Part shown: in pieces, positions 53,883-63,887 of the stretch
Layout: each line of letters opens with the position of its first letter
Numbering within the stretch: position 1 is the first letter of the stretch
Assembly (NCBI GenBank): GCA_014138095.1
Contig: JACGXE010000002.1
Coordinates: forward strand, 124,001-188,000
DNA: 64,000 nucleotides
From: Ochrobactrum sp. RH2CCR150
GTDB lineage: Bacteria > Pseudomonadota > Alphaproteobacteria > Rhizobiales > Rhizobiaceae
Direction of reading: 5' to 3'
Notes under the pieces: generated by a model
The model's database searches: none
Told to the model about the DNA's origin: nothing
What the model saw: the letters and a program-made list of their open reading frames with translations, nothing else
Program-made: the position numbers and the translations under genes

Positions 53883-55727
53883 TTATTCGGCGGGAATTGC
53901 ATCTTCCATCGTATCGTCATTGGCGGCAGGGGAAGGCGCATCGACCGTCTTGTCGATACGCTGGCCTTCGCGCGTCGGCTTGACCAGAGGTTCAGGCGTA
54001 ACCGGCTTGTTGAACAACAAGTGTCGTCCCGCCATGATGCCTTCGGAGGCCTGCACATGCAGGCGATCCTCATCGCGCTGGCGCACATCCTCACGGATGG
54101 CATAGGCGCTATTCTCCGCCATGCCCAGACCTTCCAGCGCCCGCTGCCCGAAGAGCAGACCGGATTCGAAAGTTTCGCGCAGTTCATACTCCACGCCCTG
54201 TGCCCGCAACTGCAAAGTATGCTCGCGGTCATAGGAGCGCACGAACAGGCGCACATCCGGATAGTCCGACTGGATCAGGCTGACGATATGGTTCGTCGTT
54301 TCCTTGTTGTGGGTGCAGACCGCGACGATCTTGGCTTTGCGGATGCCGGAAGCTTCCAGCACGTCCTTGCGGGTACCATCGCCGAAATAGATGCGGAAAC
54401 CGAATTTTCCGGCGGCGCGCACGCGGTTCGGCGACTTGTCGATCACCGTCACGTCGATACCGCCAGCGAGCAGGATCTGCGATGCAATCTGGCCGTAACG
54501 CGAGAAGCCGATCATCAATACGTCGGAGCCAGCGCCTTCGAAATCCTCTTCGATTTCATCGACGGGCTTGTCCTTGATGAGAAGCTTCGAGCCGATGGCC
54601 ACGGAAAGCGGGGTCAGCGCCATGGAAACCGTGACAGCTGCCACCAGTTCAGAGCCGAGAGCACCGGAGATGATCGCTGCGGCAGAAGCAGCCGAGAACA
54701 GCACGAAGGCGAACTCGCCGCCCTGCGGCAGCAGGAAGGCGATGCGCACGGCATCATTGTGGCTGGAACGGAAGATGCGGCAGAGCACATAGATGACGGC
54801 GATCTTTGCCGCCATGAAGACCGGCACGGCCAGAAGGATCGTCTTCCAATATTCCAAAATCACGCTGAGATTGAGCGACAGGCCCACAGCGACGAAGAAC
54901 AGACCGAGGAAAATACCACGGAACGGTTCGATATCGGCTTCCAGCTCGTGGCGATAGGAGGACTCGGCCAACAGCACGCCAGCGATGAACGCGCCCATGG
55001 CCATCGACAGACCGGCGGCCTGCAACAATCCTGCCGATCCCAGCACGACAAACAGGGCGGCAGCGATCATGACCTCGCGCGCACCGGTATTGGCGATGAT
55101 CCGGAACATCGGATTGATCAGATAGCGCCCGGCAACGACGAGCGCGGCAATGGCGGCAACGGCGGTTGCAAGGTGAAAGCCCGCGCTCGCCTGTGACGGT
55201 TCATTCGGCGACAGGGCCGGAATGATTGCCAGAATTGGGACGATGGCGAGGTCCTGAAACAGCAGGATCGCGAAGGCGCGCTGCCCGTGCTTCTGGTTGG
55301 TCTCGGCGCGATCTTCCAGCACCTGCATGGCGAAGGCGGTCGAGGACAGGGCGAGGCCGAAACCGATGATGATGGCTGCTTCCGGGTTTAGGCCTGCCAG
55401 ATAGATTCCAAGCCCCGTTAGAACTGCGCCACACAGCAGAACCTGTGCCGCGCCCAGCCCGAAGATCGCATGGCGCAACGCCCAGAGCCGCGACGGCTTC
55501 AGTTCGAGGCCGATGATGAAGAGCAGGAACACCACGCCCAACTCGGAAAAGTGCAGGAATTCCTCACCGTCGGCGATGAGGCGCGCGACGGGTCCAATCG
55601 TGATGCCGGCAGCCAGATAGCCCAGCACAGTGCCAAGCCCCAGACGCTTGAACAGCGGTGCGGCGATGATGGCGCCACCGAGAATCATTAGGGCCTGTAG
55701 GTAGAGATTTCCACCGGTCGGAATCAT
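53883..55727 (-). CDS. KefB/KefC-type monovalent cation:proton antiporter
   Basis: The 614-residue protein has an N-terminal membrane part of about 12 segments (YLQALMILGGAIIAAPLFKR, ELGVVFLLFIIGLELKPSRL, LPQGGEFAFVLF). It is followed by a TrkA-N nucleotide domain (MIGFSRYGQIASQILLAGGI, then YFGDGTRKDVLEASGI) and a tail. It exports potassium or sodium for protons, often gated by glutathione adducts in the Kef group. gshA elsewhere in the window makes this plausible but not proven. ATG 55727 starts with the first membrane segment. The frame to 55868 is probably non-coding. Confidence 0.92.
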   Translation of the reverse strand: MIPTGGNLYLQALMILGGAIIAAPLFKRLGLGTVLGYLAAGITIGPVARLIADGEEFLHFSELGVVFLLFIIGLELKPSRLWALRHAIFGLGAAQVLLCGAVLTGLGIYLAGLNPEAAIIIGFGLALSSTAFAMQVLEDRAETNQKHGQRAFAILLFQDLAIVPILAIIPALSPNEPSQASAGFHLATAVAAIAALVVAGRYLINPMFRIIANTGAREVMIAAALFVVLGSAGLLQAAGLSMAMGAFIAGVLLAESSYRHELEADIEPFRGIFLGLFFVAVGLSLNLSVILEYWKTILLAVPVFMAAKIAVIYVLCRIFRSSHNDAVRIAFLLPQGGEFAFVLFSAASAAAIISGALGSELVAAVTVSMALTPLSVAIGSKLLIKDKPVDEIEEDFEGAGSDVLMIGFSRYGQIASQILLAGGIDVTVIDKSPNRVRAAGKFGFRIYFGDGTRKDVLEASGIRKAKIVAVCTHNKETTNHIVSLIQSDYPDVRLFVRSYDREHTLQLRAQGVEYELRETFESGLLFGQRALEGLGMAENSAYAIREDVRQRDEDRLHVQASEGIMAGRHLLFNKPVTPEPLVKPTREGQRIDKTVDAPSPAANDDTMEDAIPAE

Positions 55728-55964
55728 GCTGCGCGCTCTTGTGGTTCGGAGACGGAAGGGTCTCGCGACTTGAGGATTTGGAGAAATGTGGACGGGCGTG
55801 CCTTGATGCCCCCCGATTTCGGCAATATAGAAACAAGATATGGCTGCAATCAGCCCGATGTCGACCAAATTGACGATATTTTTTTAGCAAGTCCCGGTCA
55901 CGACCCGTTGCACATTGCAATGTCCGGTCAGGCGGAGGCGAGCTTGCCAAAGCGGGATTGTGCA

Positions 55965-57308
55965 ATGATTTCAAATAATTCGGCGGAAAAGCTGGTCGAG
56001 CGTGCGGCCCAGTTGGTGAAAGCTGCCGAACGTGCGGGTGCCGATCATGCTGACGCTGTCGTGATGCGTGCCCGCTCCGTCAGCGTCTCGGTGAGACTTG
56101 GCAAGGTTGAGGGAACCGAATCGTCGGAGAGCGACGATTTTGCGCTGCGCGTTTTTGTCGGACGGCGGATCGCCAGTGTTTCTGCCAATGCGGGCGCCGA
56201 TCCCGACCGTCTGGCGGAGCGCGCCGTCGCCATGGCGCGCGTTGCACCGGAAGATCCCTATGAGCAGCTTGCCGATCCGGCCCTGCTGGTGAAGTCGCCG
56301 CGCGATCTTGATCTTTACGACACGACCGAAATCGATACCGAACGTCTGACACAGGATGCGCTGGCAGCAGAAGCCGCTGCGCGCGAGGTCAAGGGCGTGA
56401 CAAATTCCGGCGGCGCGGGCGCATCGCGCAGCCTCGGCGGACTGGTGCTTGTCACTTCCACCGGCTTTGCCGGTCATTATGCCGCCACCCGTTTCGGACG
56501 GTCGGTTTCGGCCATTGCGGGCGAAGGCACCAAGATGGAGCGCGACTATGATTTCAGCTCGCGGCTGCATTTCGCCGATCTCGATACGCCGGACGCCATC
56601 GGCCGTCGCGCCGGGGAGCGCGCTGTGCGCAGGCTCGACGCACGGCAGGCAAAGACCGGCCCGGTCACAGTGGTCTTTGATCCGCGCCTCGCACGCGGCA
56701 TCGCCGGGCATTTGGCCAGCGCCATCAATGGTGCATCGGTTGCGCGCAAGACGAGCTTTCTGCGCGACAGTCTGGGCAAGCAGATATTGAAGCAGGGCAT
56801 CACGGTGACGGACAATCCGCTGCGCATGCGTGGATCGTCGTCCCGTCCTTTCGACGGTGAAGGCATTGAGGGTCAGCCACTGACCATGGTTGAAGACGGT
56901 GTGCTGAAGCACTGGCTGTTGTCTGGTTCCAGCGCCCGCGAACTGGGCCTGACGGGCAACGGACGTGGCGTGCGTTCGGGTTCCGGTGTTTCGCCTGCCT
57001 CGACCAATTTTGCCATTGAGCCGGGCACGCAATCGCCGGAAGATCTCATCCGCGCTGTCGGCACGGGTTTCTATGTGACGGAAGTTTTCGGTCAGGGCGT
57101 GGATATGATCACCGGCCAGTATAGCCGCGGCGCTTCCGGCTTCTGGATCGAAAATGGCGAACTTGCCTATCCGGTCAGCGAAGTCACCATCGCGTCGAAC
57201 CTGAAGGACATGTTCCTCAATCTGACACCGGCATCGGATATCGACCGCAATTTCGGGATGACGGCGCCGACCCTCGTAATCGAAGGCATGACACTTGCCG
57301 GAAACTGA
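55965..57308 (+). CDS. pmbA: TldD/PmbA-family protein (PmbA)
   Basis: TldD and PmbA form a zinc peptidase that processes modified peptides such as microcin B17 and degrades unfolded peptides. PmbA is the non-metal partner. The 447-residue protein matches that half: DFALRVFVGRRIASVSANAG, the central GLVLVTSTGFAGHYAATRFG and the C-terminal VIEGMTLAGN. ATG 55965 follows GCGGGA. No tldD gene is in the window. It overlaps the next gene (cysQ-like) by 14 bases and starts a compact operon that continues into lipid A genes. Confidence 0.92.
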   Translation: MISNNSAEKLVERAAQLVKAAERAGADHADAVVMRARSVSVSVRLGKVEGTESSESDDFALRVFVGRRIASVSANAGADPDRLAERAVAMARVAPEDPYEQLADPALLVKSPRDLDLYDTTEIDTERLTQDALAAEAAAREVKGVTNSGGAGASRSLGGLVLVTSTGFAGHYAATRFGRSVSAIAGEGTKMERDYDFSSRLHFADLDTPDAIGRRAGERAVRRLDARQAKTGPVTVVFDPRLARGIAGHLASAINGASVARKTSFLRDSLGKQILKQGITVTDNPLRMRGSSSRPFDGEGIEGQPLTMVEDGVLKHWLLSGSSARELGLTGNGRGVRSGSGVSPASTNFAIEPGTQSPEDLIRAVGTGFYVTEVFGQGVDMITGQYSRGASGFWIENGELAYPVSEVTIASNLKDMFLNLTPASDIDRNFGMTAPTLVIEGMTLAGN

Positions 57309-58092
57309 CAAACACAGCGAAACGCGTGACGAGCTGGCGCTGTTGCGCGATGCAGCCCGTGAGGCCGGGCGCATTGCGATGCGTTATTTCGGGCGCTCGC
57401 CTGAAGTCTGGTTGAAGGATGGTCATTCGCCGGTCAGCGAGGCCGACCTGGCAGTTGATCGCTATCTGAAAGACGTGCTTCTGACAGCGCGTCCCGATTA
57501 TGGCTGGATTTCTGAGGAAACCGGCGATGAGCGCGCCAAGGCAAAACGACGGCGGGCTTTCGTCGTCGATCCCATCGACGGCACCCGCGCTTATATTGCC
57601 GGTCAGGACCAGTGGTGCGTGAGCATCGCGATTGTCGAGGATGGCAGGCCGATTGCCGGGGTTCTGGAATGCCCGGTGCGCAAGGAACTGATTGAGGCCG
57701 GGCAGGGACTTGGCGCAGTGCAAAACGATGCGCCGATCCAAGTCAAATTGCCGCCGGAAGGCGAGAAGGTTACCATTGCCTCGGCGCGCAACATGACCGC
57801 CGCGCTGCCGGAAAAATGGCGTGACAGGGTCAAGCTGCACGCCTATGTGCCATCGCTTGCCTATCGTATTGCGATGGTAGCGCGGGGCGACATCGCAGGC
57901 ACCTTCATTCGGCCAAATTCGCATGATTGGGATCTGGCTGCAGCCGATCTCATCTTGAGTGAGTCGGGCGGGGCAATTCTGACAAACGATGCTCTTCCGC
58001 TCATTTATGGCGGTCCGACGCGGAGCCATGGGGCTCTTGTCGCGGCCAGCGGGAATTTGCTGCGTGAAATGTTGAGTGTTGTCGCGGAGTGA
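57295..58092 (+). CDS. inositol-monophosphatase-family phosphatase (CysQ-like)
   Basis: The 265-residue protein has the metal/phosphatase motifs in order: WISEETGDE, FVVDPIDGTRAYIAG and SHDWDLAAADLILSESGG. The family removes phosphate from inositol phosphate or 3'-phosphoadenosine nucleotides (CysQ). Sequence context alone cannot separate them, so cysQ is a likely but unproven name. The start is TTG 57295, overlapping pmbA. It is followed by a DUF4170 gene after about 50 bases. Confidence 0.9.
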   Translation: MPETDKHSETRDELALLRDAAREAGRIAMRYFGRSPEVWLKDGHSPVSEADLAVDRYLKDVLLTARPDYGWISEETGDERAKAKRRRAFVVDPIDGTRAYIAGQDQWCVSIAIVEDGRPIAGVLECPVRKELIEAGQGLGAVQNDAPIQVKLPPEGEKVTIASARNMTAALPEKWRDRVKLHAYVPSLAYRIAMVARGDIAGTFIRPNSHDWDLAAADLILSESGGAILTNDALPLIYGGPTRSHGALVAASGNLLREMLSVVAE

Positions 58093-58141
58093 CCGTTGGG
58101 TTAATCATGCCGCGAACCAAAATTGTTCAGGGATTATTGTC

Positions 58142-58393
58142 ATGAGTGTCGAAGGCGACAAAAAGCAGCTTCTTCATCTGGTTTTCGGCGGCGAGCTGTC
58201 GAAGCTCGGAACCGTTCAGTTCCGCGATCTCGAAAACCTCGATATCGTCGGCATCTATCCCAACTATGAATCCGCAAAGACCGCCTGGAAGGCCAAGGCC
58301 CAGCAGACTGTCGACAACGCTCATATGCGTTATTTCATCGTGCACCTGCATCGGTTGCTCGATCCCGAAGGTGTGACGCTGCAGGCGGACTGA
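58142..58393 (+). CDS. DUF4170 family protein
   Basis: The 83-residue soluble protein begins MSVEGDKKQLLHLVFGGELS. The family pattern is seen in DIVGIYPNYESAKTAWKAKA and MRYFIVHLHRLLDP. DUF4170 proteins are small, alphaproteobacterial and of unknown function. In this genome the gene sits between a CysQ-like phosphatase and a lipid acyltransferase of the Kdo/lipid A run, so a role in envelope synthesis is possible by association. ATG 58142 is used, with AGGGA upstream. Confidence 0.85.
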   Translation: MSVEGDKKQLLHLVFGGELSKLGTVQFRDLENLDIVGIYPNYESAKTAWKAKAQQTVDNAHMRYFIVHLHRLLDPEGVTLQAD

Positions 58394-58398
58394 GCGGT

Positions 58399-59211
58399 TT
58401 GCCCGGTCCAGACCAACATACAACCGAAGGCGAAGAGCGTCCGGTCCAGTCAGCGGTAGAACCCGCCAGGCGCAAGAAAAAAGACGGCTTTGCGAAGCGT
58501 CTTTGGAAGCGCGTGCGCGGGCCGCTGACGCAGTCGGCTGTCTTCAAATCGATATTGGTCTGGCTTATCACGAGCTATTTCAAGTTCGTCTATTATACCA
58601 ATACACGTCTGAAAGGATCGGCCGACCCGCAGGCGCTGGTCGGCAAGGACGATCCTTTCATTGTGACCTTCTGGCACGGCCAGCATCTCATGGGGCCGTT
58701 TATCTGCCCCAAGGGGATCGAACTCGTTGCTATGTTCTCGCGTAGCGCCGATGCGGAGCTGAATGCCCGCGTGGCGGAAAAGCTGGGGCTGATGACGGTT
58801 CGCGGTTCAGGTGGACGCAGCTCACGCGCGAAGCCGGAAAAGGGTGGTGCGCGTGCGCTCCTCACCTTGAAGAACGCGCTGAAAAAAGGACAGTCGGCAT
58901 CGATCATCGCCGACATTCCCCATGGCACGCCGCGCGAGGCGGGCGAGGGGATCATTTTGTTGGCGAAATTGTCCGGGCGACCGATCATTCCGGTTGCTTA
59001 TGCCTTCTCGAGAAATCATGTTTTGGAGAAGTCGTGGGACAAGACGACGATTCCACTGCCTTTTGGACGGTCCGTTGTTGTGCGCGCCGACAATGTGTGG
59101 GTGGATGCCGACGCCGATGAAACGCAACTGGAAGAAAAACGCATGGAACTGACGCGCCTGCTCAACGATGCCACGGTGCGCGCCTATGCGGCATTGGAGA
59201 AAGCGAAATGA
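58399..59211 (+). CDS. DUF374 lysophospholipid acyltransferase-family protein
   Basis: The 270-residue protein has a basic N-terminus, one hydrophobic segment (SILVWLITSYFKFVYY) and the DUF374 core: IVTFWHGQHLMGP, TVRGSGGRSSR and IADIPHGTPREAGEGIILLA. The family resembles acyltransferases that add fatty acids to glycolipids. Its place between DUF4170 and waaA suggests a role in lipopolysaccharide core/lipid A building. The start is TTG 58399. The stop overlaps the waaA ATG by 4 bases. Confidence 0.88.
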   Translation: MPGPDQHTTEGEERPVQSAVEPARRKKKDGFAKRLWKRVRGPLTQSAVFKSILVWLITSYFKFVYYTNTRLKGSADPQALVGKDDPFIVTFWHGQHLMGPFICPKGIELVAMFSRSADAELNARVAEKLGLMTVRGSGGRSSRAKPEKGGARALLTLKNALKKGQSASIIADIPHGTPREAGEGIILLAKLSGRPIIPVAYAFSRNHVLEKSWDKTTIPLPFGRSVVVRADNVWVDADADETQLEEKRMELTRLLNDATVRAYAALEKAK

Positions 59212-60548
59212 GCGAACGCTGGGCGCGCAATCTATTGTCAGCCTATCGCATGTTCGGCTCCGCCGCCTATCCCTTCATGGGGCCTTACATTGCCTATCGC
59301 GCATCGCGCGGCAAGGAAGAGCGGCAGCGTCGTGGTGAGCGTTATGGCAAGTCAGCAGTTGCCCGCCCGCAGGGGCCGGTCATATGGGCCCATGCCGCCA
59401 GCGTTGGCGAAAGCGTTGCCATTACGCCGCTGATCGAAAGCATTGCCGCAACCGGCATTCATATCGTGATGACGACCGGCACGGTGACGTCCGCAAAGCT
59501 TGTGGCCGATCAGCTGGGCTCCAAGGTCATCCATCAATATGCTCCGCTCGATCTGCAGCCGGCGGTCAATAATTTCCTCAATCACTGGAAGCCGGACCTC
59601 GCCATTGGCTGCGAATCCGAAATCTGGCCCGCAACGGTGCTGTCGCTCGGCGGTCGTCATATTCCGCAGGTGCTGGTCAATGGCCGCATGTCGGATCGCT
59701 CTTTCGCCAGATGGCAGAAGCGACCTCAGCTGGCCGAAGCCTTGTTCGAAAATTTCGCCCATGTCGTGGCCCAGTCGGAACTCGACGGTGACCGTTTCCG
59801 TGCGCTGGGTGCGCGTCCGGTCAGTGTATCGGGCAATCTGAAAGTCGACACTATGCCTCCGCCTGCCGATCCGCAGGCCTTGTCCACATTGCAGCGGCAG
59901 ATTGCCGGACGGCGCAGCTGGGCGGCGATCTCCACCCATGACGGCGAAGAGGCAATCGCTGCCGAAGTACACCAGATGCTGAAGGTCCGCTATCCGCATC
60001 TCGTGACGATCATTGTGCCGCGTCATCCGGACCGCACGCCTGCAATCGAGGCGATGTTGGCGGAAAAGGGGCTGAAAGTCACCAAACGCAGCAGCGGCTT
60101 GGCCGTTGAAGCGGATACCGATATTCTGCTGGGCGATACGATTGGCGAAATGGGGCTTTATCTCCAGCTGACGGAGATTGCGTTCATCGGCAATTCGCTG
60201 ACCAAGGAAGGCGGGCACAATCCGCTGGAGCCGGCGATGATGGGCACAGCGGTGCTGACCGGCAAGAATGTGCAGAACTTCCGCGAGTCCTTCCAGCGCC
60301 TGATCAAGAATGGCGGCGCGCGTATCGTGAAGGACCGGAACATGCTCGCCGGGGCGATCAATTTCCTGTTCAACAATCCGCAGCATCTGCGCGGCATGAT
60401 CAATGCGGGTGTCAGCACCGTCAAGGATATGCGCGGTGCGCTCGACCGCACGCTTGTCGCGCTGGAACCTTTCATCCAGCCGCTTGTGTTGCAGGCGCAG
60501 TTCCCCGGCAATCGCAATGAGGTTGCCTACATCCAAGGCGGCATCTGA
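59208..60548 (+). CDS. waaA: Kdo transferase (3-deoxy-D-manno-octulosonate transferase)
   Basis: It transfers Kdo from CMP-Kdo to lipid A precursor, giving the inner core of lipopolysaccharide. The 446-residue glycosyltransferase shows an N-terminal membrane anchor, IWAHAASVGESVAI, AIGCESEIWPATV and the nucleotide-sugar motif EGGHNPLEPAMMG. Length and motifs match WaaA (KdtA). Its ATG overlaps the DUF374 stop, and lpxK follows with a 1-base gap. Confidence 0.95.
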   Translation: MSERWARNLLSAYRMFGSAAYPFMGPYIAYRASRGKEERQRRGERYGKSAVARPQGPVIWAHAASVGESVAITPLIESIAATGIHIVMTTGTVTSAKLVADQLGSKVIHQYAPLDLQPAVNNFLNHWKPDLAIGCESEIWPATVLSLGGRHIPQVLVNGRMSDRSFARWQKRPQLAEALFENFAHVVAQSELDGDRFRALGARPVSVSGNLKVDTMPPPADPQALSTLQRQIAGRRSWAAISTHDGEEAIAAEVHQMLKVRYPHLVTIIVPRHPDRTPAIEAMLAEKGLKVTKRSSGLAVEADTDILLGDTIGEMGLYLQLTEIAFIGNSLTKEGGHNPLEPAMMGTAVLTGKNVQNFRESFQRLIKNGGARIVKDRNMLAGAINFLFNNPQHLRGMINAGVSTVKDMRGALDRTLVALEPFIQPLVLQAQFPGNRNEVAYIQGGI

Positions 60549-60549
60549 C

Positions 60550-61581
60550 ATGGCGAGCGAAGCGCCGCCTTTCTGGTGGGAAAAGCCCGATTGGCGCGCA
60601 AGATCACTTGCCCCTGCCGCCTGGATTTACGGCGCTATCGCCGGGCGACGCTTGATCCGCTCCGAACCACCCAAAATTGCTCTGCCCGTTCTCTGCATTG
60701 GTAATTTCACGGTCGGCGGCGCAGGCAAGACCCCGACAGCGATTGCCTTTGCCAAAGGCGCAAAGGTGCGTGGGCTGAAACCGGGCATCGTCTCGCGCGG
60801 CTATGGCGGCAGTTATCAGGGCCTGCATGTCGTTGATCCGGGGCATGACAGCGCCCGTTATGTCGGTGACGAACCGCTGCTGCTTGCGCGCCATGCGCCG
60901 GTCGCGCTTTCGCCCGACCGCGTAAAAGCGGCGCAGCATCTGCAATCGCTCGGCTGCGATTTCATCATCATGGATGACGGGTTCCAGAGCGCGCGGCTTC
61001 ATGCCGATTTTGCGCTGCTCGTGGTGGATGCAGGACGCGGGATCGGCAATGGCCGTGTTATCCCGGCTGGTCCATTGCGTGCGCCGCTGACCGACCAGAT
61101 GCGCAAGACCGATGCGCTGTTGCGGATCGGCAAGGGCGATGCGGCGGATTTCGTGATCCGTCAGGCGGCCCGTGCGGGACGACCGATCTATGAGGCAAAG
61201 CTCATTCCATCTTCGACGGTAACGGTGGCAGGGCAGCGATGGCTGGCCTTTGCCGGCATCGGCAATCCGGACAAGTTCTATGCAAGTCTTGCACAGGCAG
61301 GCGGTACGATTGTCGAAACACGCTCGTTCCCTGACCATCACAGCTTCGAGCCTGATGAAATTCGCGATCTGATCGATACGGCCCGCCGCAACGGCCTGAA
61401 CCTGATCACCACGGCGAAGGACCATGTGCGTCTGGCGACCATGGTCGGTGTACCGGCGGAATTTCTGTCGAAACTGGCGGTTCTTGATATCGATCTGAAA
61501 TTTGAGCGCACGGATGCGCTCAATCATATCCTCGATACGGTGATCGAGCGCTTTAAAAGCCGGTCGTTATTAGGAAACTAG
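60550..61581 (+). CDS. lpxK: tetraacyldisaccharide 4'-kinase
   Basis: LpxK phosphorylates the lipid A disaccharide 4' position using ATP at the inner membrane. The 343-residue protein has the P-loop CIGNFTVGGAGKTPTAIAFA, IMDDGFQSARLHADF and a C-terminal TTAKDHVRL motif. ATG 60550 follows waaA directly; the frame upstream to 60403 overlaps waaA and is discarded. Its last 4 bases overlap the convergent DUF2093 gene. Confidence 0.95.
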   Translation: MASEAPPFWWEKPDWRARSLAPAAWIYGAIAGRRLIRSEPPKIALPVLCIGNFTVGGAGKTPTAIAFAKGAKVRGLKPGIVSRGYGGSYQGLHVVDPGHDSARYVGDEPLLLARHAPVALSPDRVKAAQHLQSLGCDFIIMDDGFQSARLHADFALLVVDAGRGIGNGRVIPAGPLRAPLTDQMRKTDALLRIGKGDAADFVIRQAARAGRPIYEAKLIPSSTVTVAGQRWLAFAGIGNPDKFYASLAQAGGTIVETRSFPDHHSFEPDEIRDLIDTARRNGLNLITTAKDHVRLATMVGVPAEFLSKLAVLDIDLKFERTDALNHILDTVIERFKSRSLLGN

Positions 61582-61817
61582 GCCTTCTTGCGGCTGCGCA
61601 TTTCCGGATTGAACTCAAGCTCGCGCTCGAAGGAAATATGGCCGGTTGCATAGGCTTCTTGCCGCGCAACGCTCCAGTACTTCAGCTCGTCCAGCGGAAT
61701 TTGCGCGCCAGTTACGGCACAGAGCACATAGGAACCGTGCTTGACGATTTCATAGTCGCCGTCGAGATAACGCAGGACAGCTTCGGAGGATGAGCGGGGC
61801 GATTCAAATCTGTTCAT
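61578..61817 (-). CDS. DUF2093 family protein
   Basis: The 79-residue protein has the DUF2093 pattern: AVLRYLDGDYEIVKHGSYVL, CAVTGAQIPLDELKYWSVAR and an arginine/lysine end. It has no membrane segment. The single-cysteine GSYVLCAVTG segment is typical of the family, whose function is not known. It lies between convergent lpxK and mutL and overlaps lpxK by 4 bases at its 3' end. Confidence 0.9.
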   Translation of the reverse strand: MNRFESPRSSSEAVLRYLDGDYEIVKHGSYVLCAVTGAQIPLDELKYWSVARQEAYATGHISFERELEFNPEMRSRKKA

Positions 61818-61901
61818 ATGTGTAAAACCTTTGCGCTGGATTCTAGCAAGTGCGAACCTCGGCGTCCAGCGGTGCTGGATGAGCAGCTGTTAGAAAAATC
61901 G

Positions 61902-63779
61902 TTAACGTCTGCCGAAGAGCCGTTCGATATCGCTCAGCTTCAGCTCGATATATGTCGGGCGTCCATGATTGCACGTGCCGGAACCGGGCGTTGCCTCCAT
62001 TTCGCGCAGCAATGCGTTCATTTCTTCCGGTTTGAGGCGGCGTCCGGAACGCACTGAACCGTGGCAGGCCATGGTGGCCGCGACATGGTTGAGCATGGCT
62101 TTCAACCCGTCGGCGGTTTCATGCTCGGCTATCTCGTCGGCCAGATCGCGGATCAGTTGTTGCACATTCATCTCGCCCAGCATGGCGGGCGTCTCCCGCA
62201 CGGCGATCGCGCCCGGCCCGAACTGCTCTACGCCCAGCCCGAACCGGGCCAGCGTTTCAGCATGGCTTGCCAGCCGCTCAGCGTCTTCTTCGGGCAGATC
62301 GACGACTTCCGGGATCAGCAGCATCTGACCCGGTATGGGGCGGGAATGCAGCGCGTTCTTGAGTGCTTCATAGACCAGCCGTTCATGGGCTGCGTGCTGG
62401 TCCACAATCACGAGGCTGTCTTCTGTTTGTGAGACAATATAATTGGCATGAATTTGTGCACGGGCAGCACCCAGCGGCTTTTGCTGCAACTCGACCGGGA
62501 CTTCACTCATCGTTCCCCGCGCATCGGCTGTGGGAACGTTCACGACGTCGATTGTCGCCTGCTCGCTTTCGTGAAACGCGGATGCGTTGCCGAAATCAAG
62601 CGGTCTATGCGCTGGATGTGCGGTCTGGGGCGACCATTCGCTTCGAGGCGCTGGCCGATCCGGTCGCCAGCTGGTGGAGGCATAGCTGCTGGATGCGGCG
62701 CGCGCGCTTGACGAGGACTGCGACTGAAATCCTTCTGCGCGAAAGGCCTGCAACATGGCTTCCGCACCGCTGGTTGCCGGGCGGATGCCGGATTGAGCCA
62801 GCGCTTGCTTGATCGCGCCGACGATCAGACCACGCACCAGACCGGGATCGCGGAAGCGCACATCAGCCTTGGCCGGGTGCACATTCACATCGACCAGTGC
62901 AGGATCGAGCGTCAGAAACAGCACGGCGACCGGATGGCGGTCACGCGCAATCACATCGGCATAGGCTCCCCGCAGCGCTCCGAAGATCTGCTTGTCGCGC
63001 ACCGGGCGACCATTCACATAAGCGAACTGGTGCTGTGCATTGCCGCGATTATGGGACGGTATGCCGACAAATCCTGCGAGCCGCACACCGTCGCGCTCGG
63101 CATCAATGGCCAGCGCGTTTTCGCCGAAATCCTGACCCAGAACCTGCCCGATCCGTTCCAGCGTGGCATCAGCGCCCGTGCCGGTCGCGGGCATTTCCAA
63201 AGGCGAGCGGTCGGTACCCGACAGCGAAAAGCGCACATGCGGGAAGGCGATGGCGATACGCTTCAGCACATCTGTGATGGCGGAAGCTTCGGCACGGTCG
63301 GTCTTCATGAATTTGAGGCGGGCGGGCGTCGCGTAAAACAGGTCGCGCACTTCGGCGATCGTGCCGCGATTGAGTGCGGCGGGACGCGGGCCTTCCAGAT
63401 GCCCACCTGAAACGGAGACTTCGAAACCGGCATCCGCATCCTGCGGACGCGATTTCAGCGTCAGCTTCGCGACCGAACCGATGGAGGGCAGGGCTTCGCC
63501 GCGAAAGCCCAGCGCGCGAATATCGTGCACATCGTCGGAAAGTTTGGATGTGCAGTGGCGCGAAACCGCAAGCGGCAGCTCGTTGGCGGGAATGCCGGAG
63601 CCATTGTCGGTGACGCGCAGCAGCGTCTTGCCGCCGCCGCCGGTCACAACCTCAATGCGGGTTGCGCCAGCGTCGATGGCATTCTCGACAAGTTCCTTGA
63701 TCACGCTGGCAGGCCGTTCAATGACCTCGCCTGCCGCGATCTGATTGATGATGGTTTCGCTTAAGTGTCGAATGGGCAT
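61902..63779 (-). CDS. mutL: DNA mismatch repair protein MutL
   Basis: MutL couples mismatch recognition by MutS to strand removal. The 625-residue protein has GHL-ATPase motifs [18 protein letters not shown] and [11 protein letters not shown] in the N-terminal 330 residues, then a variable linker. The C-terminal domain carries the endonuclease motif [12 protein letters not shown] and CNHGRPT, so it is a nicking MutL, as expected without MutH. ATG 63779 gives [19 protein letters not shown]. The frame to 63827 is longer but not family-like. Confidence 0.97.
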   Translation of the reverse strand: MPIRHLSETIINQIAAGEVIERPASVIKELVENAIDAGATRIEVVTGGGGKTLLRVTDNGSGIPANELPLAVSRHCTSKLSDDVHDIRALGFRGEALPSIGSVAKLTLKSRPQDADAGFEVSVSGGHLEGPRPAALNRGTIAEVRDLFYATPARLKFMKTDRAEASAITDVLKRIAIAFPHVRFSLSGTDRSPLEMPATGTGADATLERIGQVLGQDFGENALAIDAERDGVRLAGFVGIPSHNRGNAQHQFAYVNGRPVRDKQIFGALRGAYADVIARDRHPVAVLFLTLDPALVDVNVHPAKADVRFRDPGLVRGLIVGAIKQALAQSGIRPATSGAEAMLQAFRAEGFQSQSSSSARAASSSYASTSWRPDRPAPRSEWSPQTAHPAHRPLDFGNASAFHESEQATIDVVNVPTADARGTMSEVPVELQQKPLGAARAQIHANYIVSQTEDSLVIVDQHAAHERLVYEALKNALHSRPIPGQMLLIPEVVDLPEEDAERLASHAETLARFGLGVEQFGPGAIAVRETPAMLGEMNVQQLIRDLADEIAEHETADGLKAMLNHVAATMACHGSVRSGRRLKPEEMNALLREMEATPGSGTCNHGRPTYIELKLSDIERLFGRR

Positions 63780-63846
63780 GTGGTGATTATAGGCAGATTC
63801 GCAAGCTGCTGTAATAGCGCCGCACACGTTGCGAACCGAGCCAACG

Positions 63847-63873
63847 AAACCGCAGGCTTTAGTCCTGCGGTTT
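63847..63873 (-). terminator. rho-independent terminator of the EAL-domain gene
   Basis: AAACCGCAGG (63847-63856) pairs with CCTGCGGTTT (63864-63873). It lies just after the stop of the minus-strand gene entering from the right edge. Confidence 0.8.
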
Positions 63874-63887
63874 GCTCTGTAACGGCG

